Below the pieces are notes generated by a model. That model was not told the origin of the DNA, made no database searches, and saw only the letters and a program-made list of their open reading frames with translations. The translations under genes were made by a program, and so were the position numbers. A DNA stretch of 64,000 bases. Origin: Flavobacterium sp. ACN2. Its GTDB lineage: Bacteria > Bacteroidota > Bacteroidia > Flavobacteriales > Flavobacteriaceae. Of the stretch, positions 52,657-62,200 are shown piece after piece (the first letter of the stretch is position 1; every line of letters begins with the position of its first letter). Location: assembly GCF_002303885.1 (NCBI RefSeq), contig NZ_MRCM01000015.1, positions 1 to 64,000 of the forward strand, given 5' to 3'.

Positions 52657-53688
52657 CTATCGCTTAACAGGAAAATAATTCTCCTTCAAAATAATTTCTA
52701 ACGGAATATAATGCGTTCGCTCCGTCTCTTCTTGCAGAACCAATTTCTTATACAAATAATTAATACCCATATAACCTTGATCTTCGGGTCTTTGATTGAT
52801 TAAAAAATCAATTACGCCTTTGTTTAAATATTCGATATTCTCTTTCAGCAAATCAAAACCAATAATTCGAACACCTTTTATATTGTTTTTTTCTAAAAAC
52901 TCGGCAACAATATACGCTCGAGAATTGGGTACAAAAACGCTGTTTACACCCGAAAACATTTCTAAACTCAATTGATCGATTCCGGAATCTTTTAAGGTAA
53001 ATTCAGAAAATTTAAAATTGGTCAATTCATCATGGTCTTGAAAATACGAATAGAAACCTTTTATACGTTGCTGATACACAGAAGTGCTTTCGATTTCTCT
53101 AGTAATCTTAAAAATTAAAACTTGTCGCTCATTTTTTACGGCAAAACTAATTAATCTTCCAGCTAAATATCCGCTCTGAAAAGCATCTTGCCCTACATAA
53201 GCATGTTCGTTTTCTTCAGAAATATTCGAATCGATCATCACAATCGGAATATTCTTTTTTTCATATTCCTTTAAAAACTGAACAGAATCTTCGTAAAAAA
53301 TTGGTGCAAACAATAAACCATCGCAATCAAATTCCAATACTTTTTGAGCCGATTCTTTAAACGATGCCAAATTATAATCGTAGAAAAAATAATCCAATAC
53401 AATTCCGAATTTACTGAATTCCAAAGCTGCTTTTTCTATTCCGTCCGTTTGACTTTTCCAATATTCCAAAGTTTCCGATTTTGGAAGGAAAACTGCAAAA
53501 TGAAACTTTTTATTCAGTGCCAGATTACTTGCCAAAATATTTCGGGTATAACCAAACTCTTCAATTATTGCATTCACCTTATCTACGGTTTCCTGCGCTA
53601 CTTGTCCGCGTTTGTGTATAATCCTGTCGACGGTTCCGGCAGAAATATTAGCTAGTTCGGCAATTTTTTTAATTGTTATGATATTGAT
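52657..53688 (-). CDS. LacI-family transcriptional repressor with no standard start codon
   Basis: A 343-residue repressor if read from an ATC at 53688. The N-terminal helix-turn-helix is complete (IKKIAELANISAGTVDRIIH at residues 6-25, then the hinge near 55), with the sugar-binding core after it (VLEFDCDGLLFAPIF, IPIVMIDSNI, GYLAGRLIS, GVRIIGFDLL). No ATG, GTG or TTG occurs in frame before the domain; the codon in the expected start position reads ATC (other options are ATC 53682, ATA 53679, ATT 53673). The next standard start (GTG 53577, residue 38) would remove the HTH. So translation may begin at a non-standard codon, or a mutation or error is present. It is divergent from the uronate operon. 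Confidence 0.85.
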   Translation of the reverse strand: MNIITIKKIAELANISAGTVDRIIHKRGQVAQETVDKVNAIIEEFGYTRNILASNLALNKKFHFAVFLPKSETLEYWKSQTDGIEKAALEFSKFGIVLDYFFYDYNLASFKESAQKVLEFDCDGLLFAPIFYEDSVQFLKEYEKKNIPIVMIDSNISEENEHAYVGQDAFQSGYLAGRLISFAVKNERQVLIFKITREIESTSVYQQRIKGFYSYFQDHDELTNFKFSEFTLKDSGIDQLSLEMFSGVNSVFVPNSRAYIVAEFLEKNNIKGVRIIGFDLLKENIEYLNKGVIDFLINQRPEDQGYMGINYLYKKLVLQEETERTHYIPLEIILKENYFPVKR

Positions 53689-53750
53689 TCTTTTTAAGTT
53701 AAAAAAATAAAAGCAGTCGGGTAAAATTAATTTATTTTATTAAAAATAAG

Positions 53751-53780
53751 TTGTTTTACATCACTTTTTGCATACATTTG
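53751..53780 (+). promoter_or_regulatory. Promoter of the uronate operon
   Basis: TTG at 53751-53753 is followed after 19 bases by TACATTTG at 53773-53780, a full match to the Bacteroidota -33/-7 form. Transcription would start near 53786, about 63 bases before the YhcH/YiaL gene. The operator candidate begins nine bases after the -7 element. Confidence 0.7.
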
Positions 53781-53788
53781 TAAAACAC

Positions 53789-53802
53789 CGTGTGCGTACA
53801 CG
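53789..53802. promoter_or_regulatory. Candidate LacI-type operator
   Basis: CGTGTGCGTACACG is a near-perfect palindrome centred on CG, with half-sites CGTGTGC and GTACACG (mismatch only beside the centre). It covers the expected start of transcription, so a bound repressor would block it. The divergent LacI-type gene is the obvious partner. I found no second copy elsewhere in the window. Confidence 0.6.
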
Positions 53803-53848
53803 CAAATATACATATAACACTGAAAAATAAAAATAATAATCAATTAAA

Positions 53849-54298
53849 ATGATACTAGACTCATTACAAAATGCACCAAAATACTACGGTCTGCATCCAA
53901 ATTTCAAAAAAGCTTTTGATTATGTAAATCAAAATGACATTGCCAATCTAGAAGAAGGTGCTTTTGAAATTGGAGAAGGTTTAAAACTAATTGTAATTGT
54001 TGGACAAGGAAATACAAAAGAAGAAGCCGTAAAAGGATTTGAATGTCATGATAAAAACATCGATATTCAAATTTCGATTAAAGGACCTGAAACTTTTGCA
54101 TGGAAACCAAGAGAAAAATGCGTGAATCCGAATGGCGACTACAGCGATGAAAGAGACGTTAGATTTTTCCATGATGCACCAGATACTTTTTTTGAAATGC
54201 AGGAAAAACAATTCGCCATTCTTTTTCCAGAAGATGTTCACACCGCAATGATTGGTGAAGGAACACTGAAAAAAATCGTTATTAAAGTAAAAATATAA
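53849..54298 (+). CDS. YhcH/YjgK/YiaL family protein
   Basis: A 149-residue single-domain cupin-like protein of the YhcH/YiaL (DUF386) family. Relatives act on sugars, for example as anomerases of sialic acid or in uronate pathways. Visible marks are MILDSLQNAPKYYGLHPNF at the start, then CHDKNIDIQISIKG, EERDVRFFHDAP-type text and ILFPEDVHTAMIG; the histidines and acids suit a metal site. It is the first gene of the uronate operon (gap of 3 bases to Eda). Its likely job is to handle the incoming uronate or its ring opening; this is inferred from the neighbours. Confidence 0.9.
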   Translation: MILDSLQNAPKYYGLHPNFKKAFDYVNQNDIANLEEGAFEIGEGLKLIVIVGQGNTKEEAVKGFECHDKNIDIQISIKGPETFAWKPREKCVNPNGDYSDERDVRFFHDAPDTFFEMQEKQFAILFPEDVHTAMIGEGTLKKIVIKVKI

Positions 54299-54301
54299 GT
54301 C

Positions 54302-54964
54302 ATGAGCACTATTCAGAATTCGATTGATGTCATTGTAAAACAAGGAATGCTTCCATTGTATTTTAATGCAGAGGAAAGCAAAAGCATCACGATTTTAAGA
54401 ACACTTTATAACTCTGGAATTAGAGCAGTAGAATATACAAGCCGCGGTCCAGAAGCGCTTTCTAATTTCAAAAAAATGGTTGAAGTAAGAAACGCTGAAA
54501 TGCCAGGAATGCTTTTAGGAATTGGAACCATCAAAAATTTAGCACAAGCAGAAACGTATTATTTAACTGGAGCCGACTTTTTTATAAGCCCAGGATTTGT
54601 TCCTGAAATTGCTTCGTTTTTAATTTCTAAAGAAGTTTTATACGCTCCAGGCTGCATGACGCCAACTGAAATTATTGCTGCTGAAAATGCTGGAGTAAAA
54701 TTCATTAAACTTTTCCCCGGAAACATTTTAGGTCCAGATTTTATGAGTGCCATCAAAGATGTTTTTCCAAACTTAATTTTTATGCCAACTGGAGGTGTTG
54801 ATACTACTAAACAAAATATCGAAACTTGGTTTAACGCTGGTGTGTCTGCTGTGGGAATGGGAAGCAAATTAATTAGCAAAGAAGTAATGGAATATGGTGC
54901 TTACGAGACAATCGAAAAAGAAACCAAAAGGGTTTTGGAATTGATTGAAACAATCAAAAGTTAA
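54302..54964 (+). CDS. eda: KDPG/KHG aldolase (Eda)
   Basis: A 220-residue class I aldolase that splits 2-keto-3-deoxy-6-phosphogluconate to pyruvate and glyceraldehyde 3-phosphate. The Schiff-base lysine is Lys136 in FIKLFPGN and the acid/base glutamate is Glu44 in VEYTSRGPEAL. YAPGCMTPTEI and FMPTGGVDTT complete the phosphate- and substrate-binding pattern. It is 3 bases after the YhcH-like gene. It needs phosphorylated KDG, but no KDG kinase gene is in the window; one may lie outside or beyond the right edge. Confidence 0.95.
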   Translation: MSTIQNSIDVIVKQGMLPLYFNAEESKSITILRTLYNSGIRAVEYTSRGPEALSNFKKMVEVRNAEMPGMLLGIGTIKNLAQAETYYLTGADFFISPGFVPEIASFLISKEVLYAPGCMTPTEIIAAENAGVKFIKLFPGNILGPDFMSAIKDVFPNLIFMPTGGVDTTKQNIETWFNAGVSAVGMGSKLISKEVMEYGAYETIEKETKRVLELIETIKS

Positions 54965-55087
54965 ATTCCAAATTTGAAAACCCAAATTCCAAACTCAATA
55001 TGAACTGATGGGGCTAAATAAATCAAAAAAGTAAAAATTAATTATACAAAAATGTGCTTTATTTCCAAATTGGAATTTGGAATTTAA
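54961..55087. repeat. Inverted repeat, TTCCAAATT family
   Basis: TTAAATTCCAAATT (54961-54974, overlapping the Eda stop codon) is exactly complementary to 55074-55087. Related TTCCAAA words lie in both arms. The 146-base gap between Eda and the SDR gene has no other content. Transcription probably runs through it. Confidence 0.82.
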
Positions 55088-55110
55088 AGTATTGAAAATT
55101 AAAAATTAAA

Positions 55111-55923
55111 ATGGATTCAATATTCAATCTACAAGGAAAAATTGCCTTAATAACAGGTGGTGCTGGAGTTCTAGGAAGCAGATTTGCAAATACCTTGGCA
55201 CAACAAGGTGTAATTGTCGGAATCGTTTCGCAATCATTGGAAAAAGCCGAAAACACAGTAAAAGCCATAGAAGCAAACGGCGGACAAGGTTTTGCAGTTC
55301 AGGCGAATGTTTTAAATAAAGAAGAAATAGAAAAAGCCAAAGATTTTATTGTTGAAAGATACGGACGTCTCGATATTCTAATTAATGCTGCCGGAGGAAA
55401 TATGCCGGGCGCAACCATTCAGCCTGATCAAGCGGTTTATGATATGAAAAGCGATGATCTGCAAAAAGTTATTGATTTAAATATTATCGGAACAATGCTT
55501 CCAACTCAGGTTTTTGCCGAACTTTTTGCCAAACAGAAATCAGGAAACATCATCAATATTTCATCGGCTTCGGCACAAAGACCTTTAACAAGAGTTGTAG
55601 GTTATTCTGCTTCAAAAGCGGCAATCGACAATTTTACACAATGGATGGCAGTGGAACTGGCTCAAAAATATGGAGAAGGACTTCGTGTAAATGCTATTTC
55701 TCCTGGGTTCTTTATTGGCGAACAAAACCGCGCTTTATTACTGACTCCAGAAGGAAAACTGACTCCAAGAGGTGAAAAAATTATCGATCATACGCCAATG
55801 GGAAGATTTGGAACTCCAGAAGATATTGACGGTGCGCTTTTATTTTTATGCAGCGATATGTCAAAATTTGTTACTGGAACTATCTTAAAAGTTGACGGCG
55901 GATTTGCTGCAACGAGTATTTAA
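55111..55923 (+). CDS. SDR oxidoreductase, probable hexuronate (fructuronate) reductase
   Basis: A 270-residue classical short-chain dehydrogenase/reductase. The cofactor motif is TGGAGVLG at residues 15-22, and NAAGG is present near 92-96. The catalytic set is Ser152 (NISSASAQ), Tyr165 and Lys169 (YSASK). It lies between Eda and UxuA. In Bacteroidota such an SDR often replaces UxuB and reduces D-fructuronate to D-mannonate, the UxuA substrate. This assignment relies on the neighbours; the general reaction class is certain. Confidence 0.88.
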   Translation: MDSIFNLQGKIALITGGAGVLGSRFANTLAQQGVIVGIVSQSLEKAENTVKAIEANGGQGFAVQANVLNKEEIEKAKDFIVERYGRLDILINAAGGNMPGATIQPDQAVYDMKSDDLQKVIDLNIIGTMLPTQVFAELFAKQKSGNIINISSASAQRPLTRVVGYSASKAAIDNFTQWMAVELAQKYGEGLRVNAISPGFFIGEQNRALLLTPEGKLTPRGEKIIDHTPMGRFGTPEDIDGALLFLCSDMSKFVTGTILKVDGGFAATSI

Positions 55924-55953
55924 AAACTAATTCACAAAACAACATAATACAAA

Positions 55954-57138
55954 ATGGAACAAACATTAAGATGGTTCGGACCAAATGACCCTGTTTCTTT
56001 ACAAGATATCAAACAAACCGGAGCAACCGGAATTGTAACGGCATTACACCACATTCCAAATGGAGAAGTTTGGAGTATTGACGAGATCATTAAGCGAAAA
56101 GTTGAAATCGAACACGAAAACGGTGATCCTAAAAAAGGTGCTTCTGGGTTAACTTGGTCGGTTGTAGAAAGTATTCCGGTCCATGAAGACATTAAAAAAC
56201 AGATTGGAAATTATCTTCAATATATTGAAAATTATAAAGAAAGCATTCGCAATCTGGCTTTGTGCGGTATCAAATGTGTTTGTTACAACTTTATGCCTGT
56301 TTTAGACTGGTCAAGAACCGATTTATCGTATACAGTTGAAGACGGATCAAAAGCTTTACGTTTTGACATTAATGCTTTTGCTGCTTTTGAATTGTTTATT
56401 TTAAAAAGACCAGGTGCAGAAAACGAATACTCTGAAGAACAAAAACAAAAAGCAAAAAGCTATTTTGAAGCCATGACTGCCGAAGATAAAGTAAAATTAC
56501 AGCAGAACATTCTGGCTGGACTTCCAGGGGCTGAAGAAGCTTATTCTGTTGAAGATTTTCTAGTAACATTAAGTGCTTATAATCATATTGACAGACAGGC
56601 TTTAAAGAATAATCTTTTTCATTTTCTGAAAGAAATTATTCCGGTTGCTGAGAGTAAAGGCGTTTTGATGGCTATCCATCCAGACGATCCTCCTTACCCA
56701 ATTTTAGGTCTACCAAGAGTCGTAAGTACCGAAGAAGATTTGATGGAATTAATGAACGCCGCTCCTTCTCCATCAAACGGATTTACAATGTGTACAGGTT
56801 CTTATGGTGTTCGAGCCGATAATGATTTGCCTGGAATTGTGAGACGCCATGGCGACAAAATGAATTTTATTCATTTAAGAAGCACGCAGCGCGATGAAGA
56901 AGGAAGTTTTTACGAAGCAAATCATTTGGAAGGCGATGTAGATATGTACGAAGTTGTAAAAGCCATTTTGGAAGTTGAAAAAAGAAATAATACTCAACTA
57001 CCAATGCGCCCAGATCACGGACATCAAATGCTGGATGATTTGAAGAAAAAAACAAATCCGGGGTATTCTGCAATTGGCCGTTTAAGAGGCTTAGCAGAAC
57101 TACGCGGACTTGAATTAGGGATCAAACGATCTTTATAA
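55954..57138 (+). CDS. uxuA: Mannonate dehydratase UxuA
   Basis: A 394-residue enzyme of the xylose-isomerase-like fold that dehydrates D-mannonate to 2-keto-3-deoxygluconate. It begins MEQTLRWFGPNDPVSLQDI, then ATGIVTALHHIPNGEVW, and later MAIHPDDPPYPILGLPRV, TGSYGVRADNDLPG, FIHLRSTQR and MRPDHGHQMLDD, all characteristic of UxuA. Histidines, cysteine and aspartates in these blocks bind the metal. It lies 30 bases after the SDR gene and would produce the KDG that feeds Eda after phosphorylation. The following gap is repeat-rich. Confidence 0.96.
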   Translation: MEQTLRWFGPNDPVSLQDIKQTGATGIVTALHHIPNGEVWSIDEIIKRKVEIEHENGDPKKGASGLTWSVVESIPVHEDIKKQIGNYLQYIENYKESIRNLALCGIKCVCYNFMPVLDWSRTDLSYTVEDGSKALRFDINAFAAFELFILKRPGAENEYSEEQKQKAKSYFEAMTAEDKVKLQQNILAGLPGAEEAYSVEDFLVTLSAYNHIDRQALKNNLFHFLKEIIPVAESKGVLMAIHPDDPPYPILGLPRVVSTEEDLMELMNAAPSPSNGFTMCTGSYGVRADNDLPGIVRRHGDKMNFIHLRSTQRDEEGSFYEANHLEGDVDMYEVVKAILEVEKRNNTQLPMRPDHGHQMLDDLKKKTNPGYSAIGRLRGLAELRGLELGIKRSL

Positions 57139-57186
57139 TTTTGTTTGCCATTAAGGCGCTAAGACGCAAAGTTTTTTATTTTTTTG

Positions 57187-57276
57187 TTTCACGCAGATTT
57201 AAAAAGATTTAAGCAGATGAACGCAGATAATTTATACATAATAAAATCTGCTATAATCTGCCAAATCTGCGTGAAA
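57187..57276. repeat. Inverted repeat, AATCTGC family (second locus pair)
   Basis: The 14-mer TTTCACGCAGATTT at 57187-57200 and its exact complement at 57263-57276 are the arms. GCAGATGAACGCAGAT-like and AAATCTGC words lie between them. It is the same element as at 52489-52577, with a different loop. The rest of the 241-base gap holds GCCTTAGCG- and CTAAGACG-type words. Confidence 0.9.
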
Positions 57277-57379
57277 AAAAATCCTTTTAATCCTTTTAAT
57301 CTGTGGCTAAAAAAAAATCGTGCCTTAGCGCCTTCGTGGCAAAACAAAAAAACTAACTAACCACAAAAACCACAAAACC

Positions 57380-59008
57380 ATGATTCGCCAAGCCATTCTT
57401 ATATCCTGTGGCTTTTTTATAAACACTTTACTGGCACAGGAAATACCTAAAATTATTACTTCAAAAACCAATTATCTTCCAGATTTTAGTTATGCAGGAT
57501 ATCACTTCGGCGAAAGCCAGATTCCTGAACCTAATGGAAAAGTCATCAATGCAGTTGATTTTGGCGTAAAAGCAAATGACGATTTAGACGATTCAAAAGC
57601 GCTTTTAAAAGCCTTTAAAGCCGCGAATGCTGCTGAGGGAAATGTCATTCTGCAATTGCCAGCTGGACGCATTATCTTAAGTGAAATACTCTATATTGAA
57701 AGAAGCAATTTTGTGCTTCGCGGTACAGGTTCTAACGAAAACGGAACTGAAATCTACTGCCCAAGACCGATGATGTATCTTAAAGATTCTGATGTTTTGG
57801 CTGAACTTCGCGAATATTTAACCACTTTTGACAAAAGACAGCGCGAACCTGAAAACAATATCGATTTGCCTTTCTCGCAATACGCTTGGTCTGGAGGTTT
57901 TATCTGGACACAGGTTCCAGGCGAACGTGTAAAATCCTATTTGGATAAATACGAACCAGAATCTAATCCGCTGGCGAAAGTCAGTTCGGGGAAAATGGGC
58001 GAACATATTATTACGGTTTCTGACATAAAAGGTTTAAAAGTCGGCGATGTTGTAGAATTGCAGCTTTTTAATAAAGATGGCGAAAATGGCGAAATCATCA
58101 ACGATTTATATCAAGGAGCAAAAGTAAAACCTGGTTCGCATCATTGGAAATTTCCAAAACTTCCCATTGTGAGACAGCAGGTTGAAATCACTAAAATTTC
58201 GGGTTCAAAAATTACTTTAAAAACACCTTTAACCATTTCAATTAAGCCAAGTTATCAGGCGCAATTGGTTGAGTGGAAACATTTAAACGAAGTCGGTATC
58301 GAGCATCTTCGTTTTACGTTTCCTGATATTCCAAGAGTCGCGCATCACGTAGAACCTGGCAATAATGGTATCTTCTTAACTCGTCTTTTCAACAGTTGGG
58401 TTAAAGATGTGAAAATCACCAATGCCGACAGCGGAATTTTAGCCGAAGAAGTTGCTAACGTTACCATTCAAGATATTACAACCGATGGACCGCATTTATC
58501 GCATTACACCGTAACTTTAGGCGGCGTGCACAATATTTTGGTTAAGAATCTCAAAATCTATAATTCTGCCGTCCATCCTTTAAGTTTCAACACTTTTGCA
58601 ACTAAAAATGTGTATCAAAACTGCGAGATATTTACTGACCCACTTCTAGATCAGCATTCAGGAGCCAATCATCAAAATTTATTTGATAATATTACTGTAC
58701 ACATAAAAGCCGACAAAAACAATAGTTACGCCTTATTTGGCGGAGGCGGAGCCGATTATTGGAAACCTTCTCACGGTCCTTTCAGCACGTTTTGGAATCT
58801 GAATGTTCAGGTTGAAAATCCAGATCTATCAAAACCAGTTTTATTGTACGGAATGAAAGATGGCGCTTTAGCCAGAATCATTGGTGTTCAAGGAAATACG
58901 AAATTTGAAATCAAATACGACATTGATCCGTATATTGAATTTTTGAATACGCCAATTGAGAAGATTCCTTCTTTGTATGATTATCAATTACAGAAACGAT
59001 TAAAATAG
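57380..59008 (+). CDS. Secreted right-handed beta-helix protein, candidate polysaccharide lyase
   Basis: A 542-residue secreted protein. The signal peptide ends near residue 19 (FINTLLAQ). The N-terminal pectate-lyase-superfamily strand is VINAVDFGVKANDDLDDSKALLKAFKAAN, typical of beta-helix enzymes. The rest shows repeated turns such as VKDVKITNADSGILAEEVANVTIQDITTDGP. I do not recognise the exact family. Next to UxuA, SDR, Eda and a hybrid sensor, a lyase or hydrolase for a uronate-rich polymer is likely. A charged HHWKFPKLPI-type segment and a DQHSGANHQNLFDN stretch could contribute active-site residues. Not proven. Confidence 0.75.
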   Translation: MIRQAILISCGFFINTLLAQEIPKIITSKTNYLPDFSYAGYHFGESQIPEPNGKVINAVDFGVKANDDLDDSKALLKAFKAANAAEGNVILQLPAGRIILSEILYIERSNFVLRGTGSNENGTEIYCPRPMMYLKDSDVLAELREYLTTFDKRQREPENNIDLPFSQYAWSGGFIWTQVPGERVKSYLDKYEPESNPLAKVSSGKMGEHIITVSDIKGLKVGDVVELQLFNKDGENGEIINDLYQGAKVKPGSHHWKFPKLPIVRQQVEITKISGSKITLKTPLTISIKPSYQAQLVEWKHLNEVGIEHLRFTFPDIPRVAHHVEPGNNGIFLTRLFNSWVKDVKITNADSGILAEEVANVTIQDITTDGPHLSHYTVTLGGVHNILVKNLKIYNSAVHPLSFNTFATKNVYQNCEIFTDPLLDQHSGANHQNLFDNITVHIKADKNNSYALFGGGGADYWKPSHGPFSTFWNLNVQVENPDLSKPVLLYGMKDGALARIIGVQGNTKFEIKYDIDPYIEFLNTPIEKIPSLYDYQLQKRLK

Positions 59009-59042
59009 CCAAATATCTGTCACAAATTACAAGGTTTTTTTC

Positions 59043-59156
59043 GCCACGAATTCACGAATTTCTCTAATCCTTTGACTTGATTTTATTTGTGTTGAAATGG
59101 CTAAAAACTCACGAATTATTCAAATTTAGATTATAAATAATTCGTGAATTCGTGGC
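59043..59156. repeat. Inverted repeat with 18-base perfect arms, CACGAATT family
   Basis: GCCACGAATTCACGAATT at 59043-59060 is exactly complementary to 59139-59156, and GTGTTGAAA near 59089 pairs with TTTCAACAC near 59160. A degraded single arm of the same family occurs at about 8211-8240. The 219-base gap before the hybrid sensor gene holds nothing else. Confidence 0.88.
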
Positions 59157-59227
59157 TAATTTTCAACACACAGAAAAACAATCTTTATAATCTGTGAAAT
59201 CTGTGGCAAAAAACAAAACTAAACGCT

Positions 59228-62200
59228 ATGAAATATAAAATAGCTTTTCTCGCAATTGTATTTGTTTTAGGGAATTTGTTTTCCCAAAATAAATACCGTC
59301 TTAAAAATTTCTCTACGACAGACGGGCTTTCGCAGAGTTCTGTCATTGCCATTCATCAGGATAAATTTGGGCAGATGTGGTTTGGAACCCGTGATGGTTT
59401 AAACAAATATGATGGAAGCCGATTTACGATTTTCAGGAATGATGCTGCAGATAAATTTTCGATCAGCAACAATGATATTTTGGCTATTGAAGAAGACAAT
59501 TCAGGAAAAATCTGGGTAGGAACTTACAACGGACTAAATTGCTATGATCCTGTTTCGAATCGTTTTACAAGATATCTTCACACCAAAGCCAATCATACTA
59601 TAAGTAATAATGCAGTTTGGAGCATGAGAGAAATTGGAGGAGAAATGTGGTTCGGAACTTCAAAAGGATTAACGATATTCAATAAAAAATCAGGATTATT
59701 TACTTCCGTATTTCATTCCGATGATGATGCTTCTACTCTTCCAAGCAATAATATTCTGAGCATTTTAAAAACTAAAAAAGGCGAAATCTGGATTGGAACA
59801 ACGAAAGGTTTATGCCAATTGACCAGTCGAAAAAATGGTAAATTATCTTTTAAAAATTATCCATTAAACACAACTGACTTACTAAACGTTCAATCGGTTA
59901 TTGAGGACAAAGATGGCAGCTTATGGGTTGGGACAAAAAACAAAGGACTTTTAAAATTCGATCTAAAAGAAAAAGCTTTTATTTCTTTTTTACCGGCTGA
60001 AAAATACCGCGAAATCAATACCGACATTCGCTCTTTAGTAATTGACAATCAAGGTTCTATATGGGTTGGCGGTTATGACGGAATTTATATTTTAGGCAAA
60101 GATAAAAGTCTTCAAAAAATCAATAATAGCAATAATGCCAACGGAATCGACAAAGTAAAATCTATTTTTATGGATAAAAAAGGTTCTATTTGGATTGGCT
60201 GTTATTACAAAGGCGTTAATCTTTGGGACGTTTCGAATGTCAATTTCTCCAATTACAATCAGAATTCTAAAAAGATTCCGATGAGTTTTGATGTTGTGAG
60301 TTCTATTATTTCAGATAAAAACCAAAACATTTATTTTGGAACTGAAGGCGGTGGAATTAGCATTTACAATACAACTACCGAAGCTGTAAGTTACATCAAT
60401 AGCAAAACTGGACAAACTCATAAAAATGACATCAAGGCCATGTGTCTTGCAGACGATCATATTTTATGGATTGGAACTTTTTCGAAAGGACTATCGGCTT
60501 ACAATACCATTTCTAAAAGAATGGAAGATAATCGAATTGCATCTGATTTAACCGAATTATTGAAAGAAAGCGGTGTTTATTCTCTTAAAGCTGAAAATAA
60601 AATTTTATGGATTGGCACTTTTGGTAAAGGTTTAATTCGTTACAACACATTAGACAAAACCTTCCAAATTATTGGAAATGATACTTCAAAACCTGTTTTT
60701 CTAACCAATAATATGGTTCGCAGTATTTTGATCGACAAACAAAATTCAATCTGGCTCGGAACACAAAATGGTCTAAATCGCATTTCGCTTCAAAATTTTG
60801 ATTCCAAGAAATACCAAATACAACATTTCTTTTACGATCATTCGGCTTTGTCGGGAGATGATATTTTGACTTTGTTTGAAGATTCTCAGAATAAAATCTG
60901 GGTAGGAACAAAAGCCAAAGGACTTCATGTTTTTGATGGAAAAAAGTTTACCAGAATCAATCTTAGAATTGGAAATACAGTCATTACTTCCATTCATTCG
61001 ATTTTAGAAGATGACGATAAAAACCTATGGATCAGTACCAATCAGGGAATTATCAAGTATAATACAATTAAAAAATCGGTTGTAATTTATGATCAGAAAG
61101 ATGGTTTGGCGAGTAATGAATTCAACGATAATTCGGCTTTAAAATTAGGTTCCAATCAGTTTTATTTTGGAAGTCCGTCCGGTGCAACTTTTTTCGATGC
61201 CACAAAAATTTCCTTAAATAAGTATGCTCCACAGGTTTTAATTACCGATTTGAAAATTAAAAACGAGACAGTAAATGCGCATGATAAAGACGGAATCTTA
61301 GAACAGAGCGTCGGCTATACTAAAACGATCACTTTGGATTATGACAAGGCAAATTTCTCGATCAGTTTTGCGATTCCAAATTACATTCGATCCAAAAATA
61401 ACCAATACAGTTATCGTTTGGTTGGTTTGGAAAATAACTGGACAACTACTAAAAACAGTGAAGCTAATTTTGCGATTCAAAATCCGGGCACTTATACTTT
61501 TGAGGTTCGAGGAGCCAACAATGACGGCGTTTGGAATCAGGCTCCAACAACTTTAACCGTTATTGTAAATCCAGCTCCATGGCGCAGTATTTGGGCATTT
61601 ATGCTTTATGGAATTATAATTGGTTTAGGTTTATATGGCCTGATTTGGATTATGAAATCGAAAGCGAGATTGAAACAAAAACTCGAACTGGAATATCTGG
61701 AAACGCAGCGTATTGAAGAAAACAATAAGCTGAAACTAGATTTCTTTACCAATATTTCGCATGAATTTAGAACGCCTTTAACTTTGATTTTAGGGCCGTT
61801 ACAGCAAATTTTAGCCGATTACAACGGAACCAACGAAATGTACAAAAAGCTTCTTGTTATTGAAGGAAGCGCGAATCATCTTTTGAGTTTAATTAACCGT
61901 TTAATGGATTTTAGAAAACTGGAAAATCATCAGGTTACGCTGGAATCTGCAAACGGAAATATTGTCAAATTTACCAAAGAAATCTTTCTTTCATTTATCG
62001 AATATGCCAAAGACGGCGGATACGATTATACGTTTGAAACTGAAAACGAAGAAATTCTGCTTTATTTTGACCGCTATAAACTGGAACGCGTATTTTATAA
62101 CCTGATTTCAAATGCTTTTAGATACACTCCAAAAGGCGGTTCGATCAAAATTAAAATCAATCAAGACCAGCAGAATCTGTTTATCGCCGTTGAAGATTCG

